From DRKI01 sp011051875 (lineage in GTDB: Bacteria > Desulfobacterota > Desulfobulbia > Desulfobulbales > Desulfobulbaceae), in the NCBI GenBank assembly GCA_026990385.1, contig JALXDL010000008.1, forward strand, positions 25,643 to 89,642: DNA of 64,000 bases, written 5' to 3'. Below are positions 62,012 through 64,000 of this stretch, one piece after another. The position numbers and the translations under genes were made by a program. The notes beneath the pieces were generated by a model. It worked only from the letters and a program-made list of their open reading frames with translations. It ran no database searches and was not told the DNA's origin. Each line of letters opens with the position of its first letter. The stretch's first letter is position 1.

Positions 62012-63263
62012 GGCTGAATCGTTCTTTGCGCAGGATGCTGTTTATCTCCGGCTGTTCCAGGACAGGATCGGTGTGGAGAACGATCCGGGTTCCCGGGTTT
62101 GCCCGAAGCACGGGCACGCCATCCTCGGTCTCTATTCCGGTCACGATGCAGACTGCGGGCTCCAGGCCGCGGCCCAGGTATTCCACCGTTTCACCCGGCT
62201 CCAGGGGATTGCGTGTCTCGATCACCAGGGGATCGGTACCGGTGACAATACCCACCGGCACCCAAGTTTGCTCTATTCTCATTGTATCATAGATCATGTC
62301 CCCTGATGAAGGACGGCCGGTAAAAAAATTTTCGGTCTGTCCCCTGGTGCCGATCTTGTCAATTTCACGTCGGAAAGACTGGGGCAGAACGATTTTTCCC
62401 GGATCGGCCCCGGAAAGAAATTGTTCGCCGATCCAGTCCAGGGCGGCCCGGTAGAGCCGCACCACCCCCCCGACGTAGGCCATGGATTTCATCCGTCCCT
62501 CGATCTTAACCGAGTCCACGCCGGCGGCCACGAGTTCCGGCAGCCGCTCCAGGAGGCAAAGGTCCCGGGAGTTGAAGATATAGGTGCCGCGGTCGTCTTC
62601 CTCCACGGGAAAGTAGTGACCCGGCCGTTTTTCCTCGACAAGCCGGTAGGAGTACCGGCAGGGATGGGCGCAGTCGCCCCGGTTGGCGTCCCGGCCGGTC
62701 AGGTAGGCGCTGAGCATGCACCGTCCCGAGTAAGAGATGCAGAGCGCGCCGTGGACAAAGACCTCCAGCCCGATATCCGTGGCCCGGCGGATCTGCCGGA
62801 TCTCCTCCAGGCCCAGCTCCCGGGCCAGGTTCAGCCGCCGCACCCCCTGGCCGGCCCAGAAACGGGCGCTGGCCGCGTTGGTCACGTTGGCCTGGGTGGA
62901 GAGATGGACCGGCAGCCCCGGCACCACCTGGCGGGCGGTCATCAGGATGCCGGGATCGGCAATGATCAGCGCATCCACGGCGGCATCGCGCAGAAAAAGC
63001 AGGTAGTCGGCCAATCCCTCCAGGTCCTGGTTGTGGGCAAAGATATTGACCGTCACATAGACCTTGACGCCATGGGCATGGGCATGGGCCACGGCCCGGA
63101 GGATACCGTCGGCATCGAAGTTGGCGGCCCGGGCCCGCAGGCTGTAGCGCCTGCCGCCCAGGTAGACGGCATCGGCGCCGTAGTGGATCGCGGTGACCAG
63201 TTTTTCAAAGCTGCCGGCCGGAGCCAGCAGTTCCGGGACGGATGGTTGTCCGGTTTCTTTCAT
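61995..63263 (-). CDS. Peptidase U32-family protein (TrhP/RlhA-like RNA hydroxylation type)
   Basis: A 422-residue U32 protein. It starts PELLAPAGSFEKLVTAIHYGADAVYLGG and contains the family cysteine block HGALCISYSGRCMLSAYLTGRDANRGDCAHPCRYSY, whose four cysteines hold a [4Fe-4S] cluster in characterised relatives. That block matches TrhP (YegQ), which makes 5-hydroxyuridine at tRNA position 34 from a prephenate-derived source, better than UbiU/UbiV. SVKIEGRMKSMAYV marks the next barrel strands. I chose the start at 63263, with GCGAGGC upstream. An ATG at 63314 adds 17 residues with no conservation. The downstream overlapping gene may be a partner subunit. Function is by family analogy. Confidence 0.88.
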   Translation of the reverse strand: MKETGQPSVPELLAPAGSFEKLVTAIHYGADAVYLGGRRYSLRARAANFDADGILRAVAHAHAHGVKVYVTVNIFAHNQDLEGLADYLLFLRDAAVDALIIADPGILMTARQVVPGLPVHLSTQANVTNAASARFWAGQGVRRLNLARELGLEEIRQIRRATDIGLEVFVHGALCISYSGRCMLSAYLTGRDANRGDCAHPCRYSYRLVEEKRPGHYFPVEEDDRGTYIFNSRDLCLLERLPELVAAGVDSVKIEGRMKSMAYVGGVVRLYRAALDWIGEQFLSGADPGKIVLPQSFRREIDKIGTRGQTENFFTGRPSSGDMIYDTMRIEQTWVPVGIVTGTDPLVIETRNPLEPGETVEYLGRGLEPAVCIVTGIETEDGVPVLRANPGTRIVLHTDPVLEQPEINSILRKERFSHDTGF

Positions 63264-63523
63264 TGTCTGCCTCGCAGGGGAATCGGTGCCATGGGTAATA
63301 CCATCCTTTTTCACTCTTTTTCAACACTAACCATTGACCAATATCACCGATTGCCCTACTGTATATTTTTGCAGGTAACCCGGTAAGGCCGCAACAGTTT
63401 TCCCGGGTCGGATCCGATACACACGAGAGCATCCCCAAACCGGCAGCCCCTGCCGCGGCGAGACGCGCCGTTGGCCGGGTTCACTGAATTTTCATCATAA
63501 CCATGATCACAGGGAGCCAGAAG

Positions 63524-63820
63524 ATGCTGAAGAAAAACTACACCAGGACGAAGCAGAAATGCCGGGTCACCTTCAAGTATCCCAATGAAGAGCAGGCGGA
63601 ATCGGCCGTGGTGGCCGGAGACTTCAACAACTGGTCACTGGAGGCCAATCCCATGAAACGGCTCAAGGACGGGTCTTTTTCCGCCACCATCTCCCTGGAG
63701 GCCGGTCGCTCCTATGGCTACCGCTACGTCCTGGACGGCAATGTCTGGGTCAACGACCCGGAGCCGGACGGCTTTGTCGCCAATGAATATGGTGAAGAAA
63801 ACTCGGTGGTAACGGTATAG
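63524..63820 (+). CDS. Stand-alone CBM48 (isoamylase N-terminal/glycogen-binding) miniprotein
   Basis: A 98-residue soluble protein consisting almost entirely of a CBM48/E-set fold: CRVTFKYPNEE, AVVAGDFNNWSLEANPMKRL, GSFSATISLEAGRSYGYRYVLDGNVWVNDPEPDG. GDFNNW and YRYVLDG are the classical glycogen/AMPK-beta motif positions. There is no catalytic domain. It may target a partner to glycogen, or act as a small regulator of the kind seen beside alpha-glucan enzymes. The start at 63524 has GGGAGCC upstream, and 63503 is an alternative ATG. The 260-bp gap to the divergent U32 gene holds several GC-rich dyads that I cannot assign. Confidence 0.82.
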   Translation: MLKKNYTRTKQKCRVTFKYPNEEQAESAVVAGDFNNWSLEANPMKRLKDGSFSATISLEAGRSYGYRYVLDGNVWVNDPEPDGFVANEYGEENSVVTV

Positions 63821-64000
63821 ACAACGGTATAGACCGCTGGCGGCGGACAGGAACTGTTCCGTCCGCCTCCGTTCCCCCGCCGGTATCCTTTCCCGGAGAC
63901 CACCACCGGCCCCTTCCTCGTCCGATCAGGCCCCGCCACATGGCGGGCCACGGACCCGCCGGCAACCCTCCTCCCCTGCCCTGCTCCCGCGGCCCAGCAC
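63821..64000. other. Right-hand end of window, no gene recognised
   Basis: After the CBM48 stop the last 180 bases are C-rich and contain no open frame with protein-like character and no clear terminator. Confidence 0.5.

Noticed and set aside
63264..63523. Multi-stem structure before the CBM48 gene as a riboswitch
   Set aside because: Several GC-rich short stems can be drawn, but none matches a known class. Such stems are common by chance at this GC content.
1..64000. Prophage, integrative element or defence island
   Set aside because: No integrase, phage structural gene, restriction or toxin-antitoxin pair was seen. recBCD here is a standard repair operon, and base composition is even apart from the MITE region.

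Overview
The window is a high-GC, densely packed chromosomal segment from a Gram-negative bacterium. A TolC/RND efflux operon, YajC, exported HtrA and EF-hand proteins, and an NfeD/SPFH membrane pair show the Gram-negative envelope. Several features point to an anaerobic deltaproteobacterium (Thermodesulfobacteriota, something like Desulfobulbales): large Cache/PAS hybrid kinases, a diguanylate cyclase with c-type haem motifs, an FmdE-family protein, the NifU-like/GGGtGRT pair, a small dicluster ferredoxin and E. coli-type IlvD. The lineage is an inference from gene content. No marker gene was compared.

Layout, left to right. 1-4.1 kb: the end of an M48 metalloprotease with TPR repeats, convergent with a Cache-PAS-PAS hybrid histidine kinase. 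4.5-12.9 kb: a complete, overlapping recC-recB-recD operon. 13.1-15.9 kb: a LysR regulator followed by the NifU-like/GGGtGRT gene pair. A 244-bp MITE-like element sits exactly at the stop codon of the second gene. 16.2-17.6 kb: a 34-residue ribosomal protein THX gene with its terminator, and a tandem DUF1566 protein. 17.7-19.1 kb: a diguanylate cyclase with a CxxCH-bearing sensor region. 19.3-26.0 kb: a TetR repressor divergent from a four-gene TolC / adaptor / RND pump / Spy-like operon. 26.3-29.1 kb: cyclopropane fatty acid synthase convergent with an NfeD-SPFH pair. 29.2-34.0 kb: a second hybrid kinase (with HPt) and an HD-GYP response regulator.

34.5-47.5 kb is mostly housekeeping. It holds an FAH-family enzyme, IlvD, a PilT-like ATPase with a degenerate-receiver partner, ribosomal protein S1, an IHF/HU protein, a YciO-type Sua5/YrdC protein, GuaB, GuaA, a NYN nuclease with a cold-shock-like tail, a ferredoxin and an EF-hand protein. 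48.0-54.4 kb is one tightly overlapping operon: GH15 glucoamylase-like enzyme, glucokinase, TVP38/TMEM64 membrane protein, diguanylate cyclase and an FAD disulfide oxidoreductase. 54.6-60.3 kb: HtrA/DegP, a MazG-like hydrolase with an APH-fold kinase, Tgt-YajC, and a spermidine-synthase-fold protein. 60.3-64 kb: on the minus strand an FmdE-family protein and two U32-type proteins; on the plus strand a stand-alone CBM48 miniprotein.

The window is rich in cyclic-di-GMP and phosphorelay signalling: two GGDEF enzymes, one HD-GYP enzyme and two hybrid kinases. No phage, integrase, CRISPR array, rRNA or tRNA gene was recognised.

Most unusual items: (1) a two-hairpin element present in the 5' leaders of two signalling genes, with a diverged third copy in the leader of another; (2) the MITE with 13-bp terminal inverted repeats and a TGAAA duplication that includes a stop codon; (3) the uncharacterised NifU-like/GGGtGRT pair; (4) the haem-motif cyclase; (5) the PilT-linked pseudo-receiver; (6) the U32-like cysteine-rich TIM-barrel candidate encoded next to a TrhP-like U32 protein.
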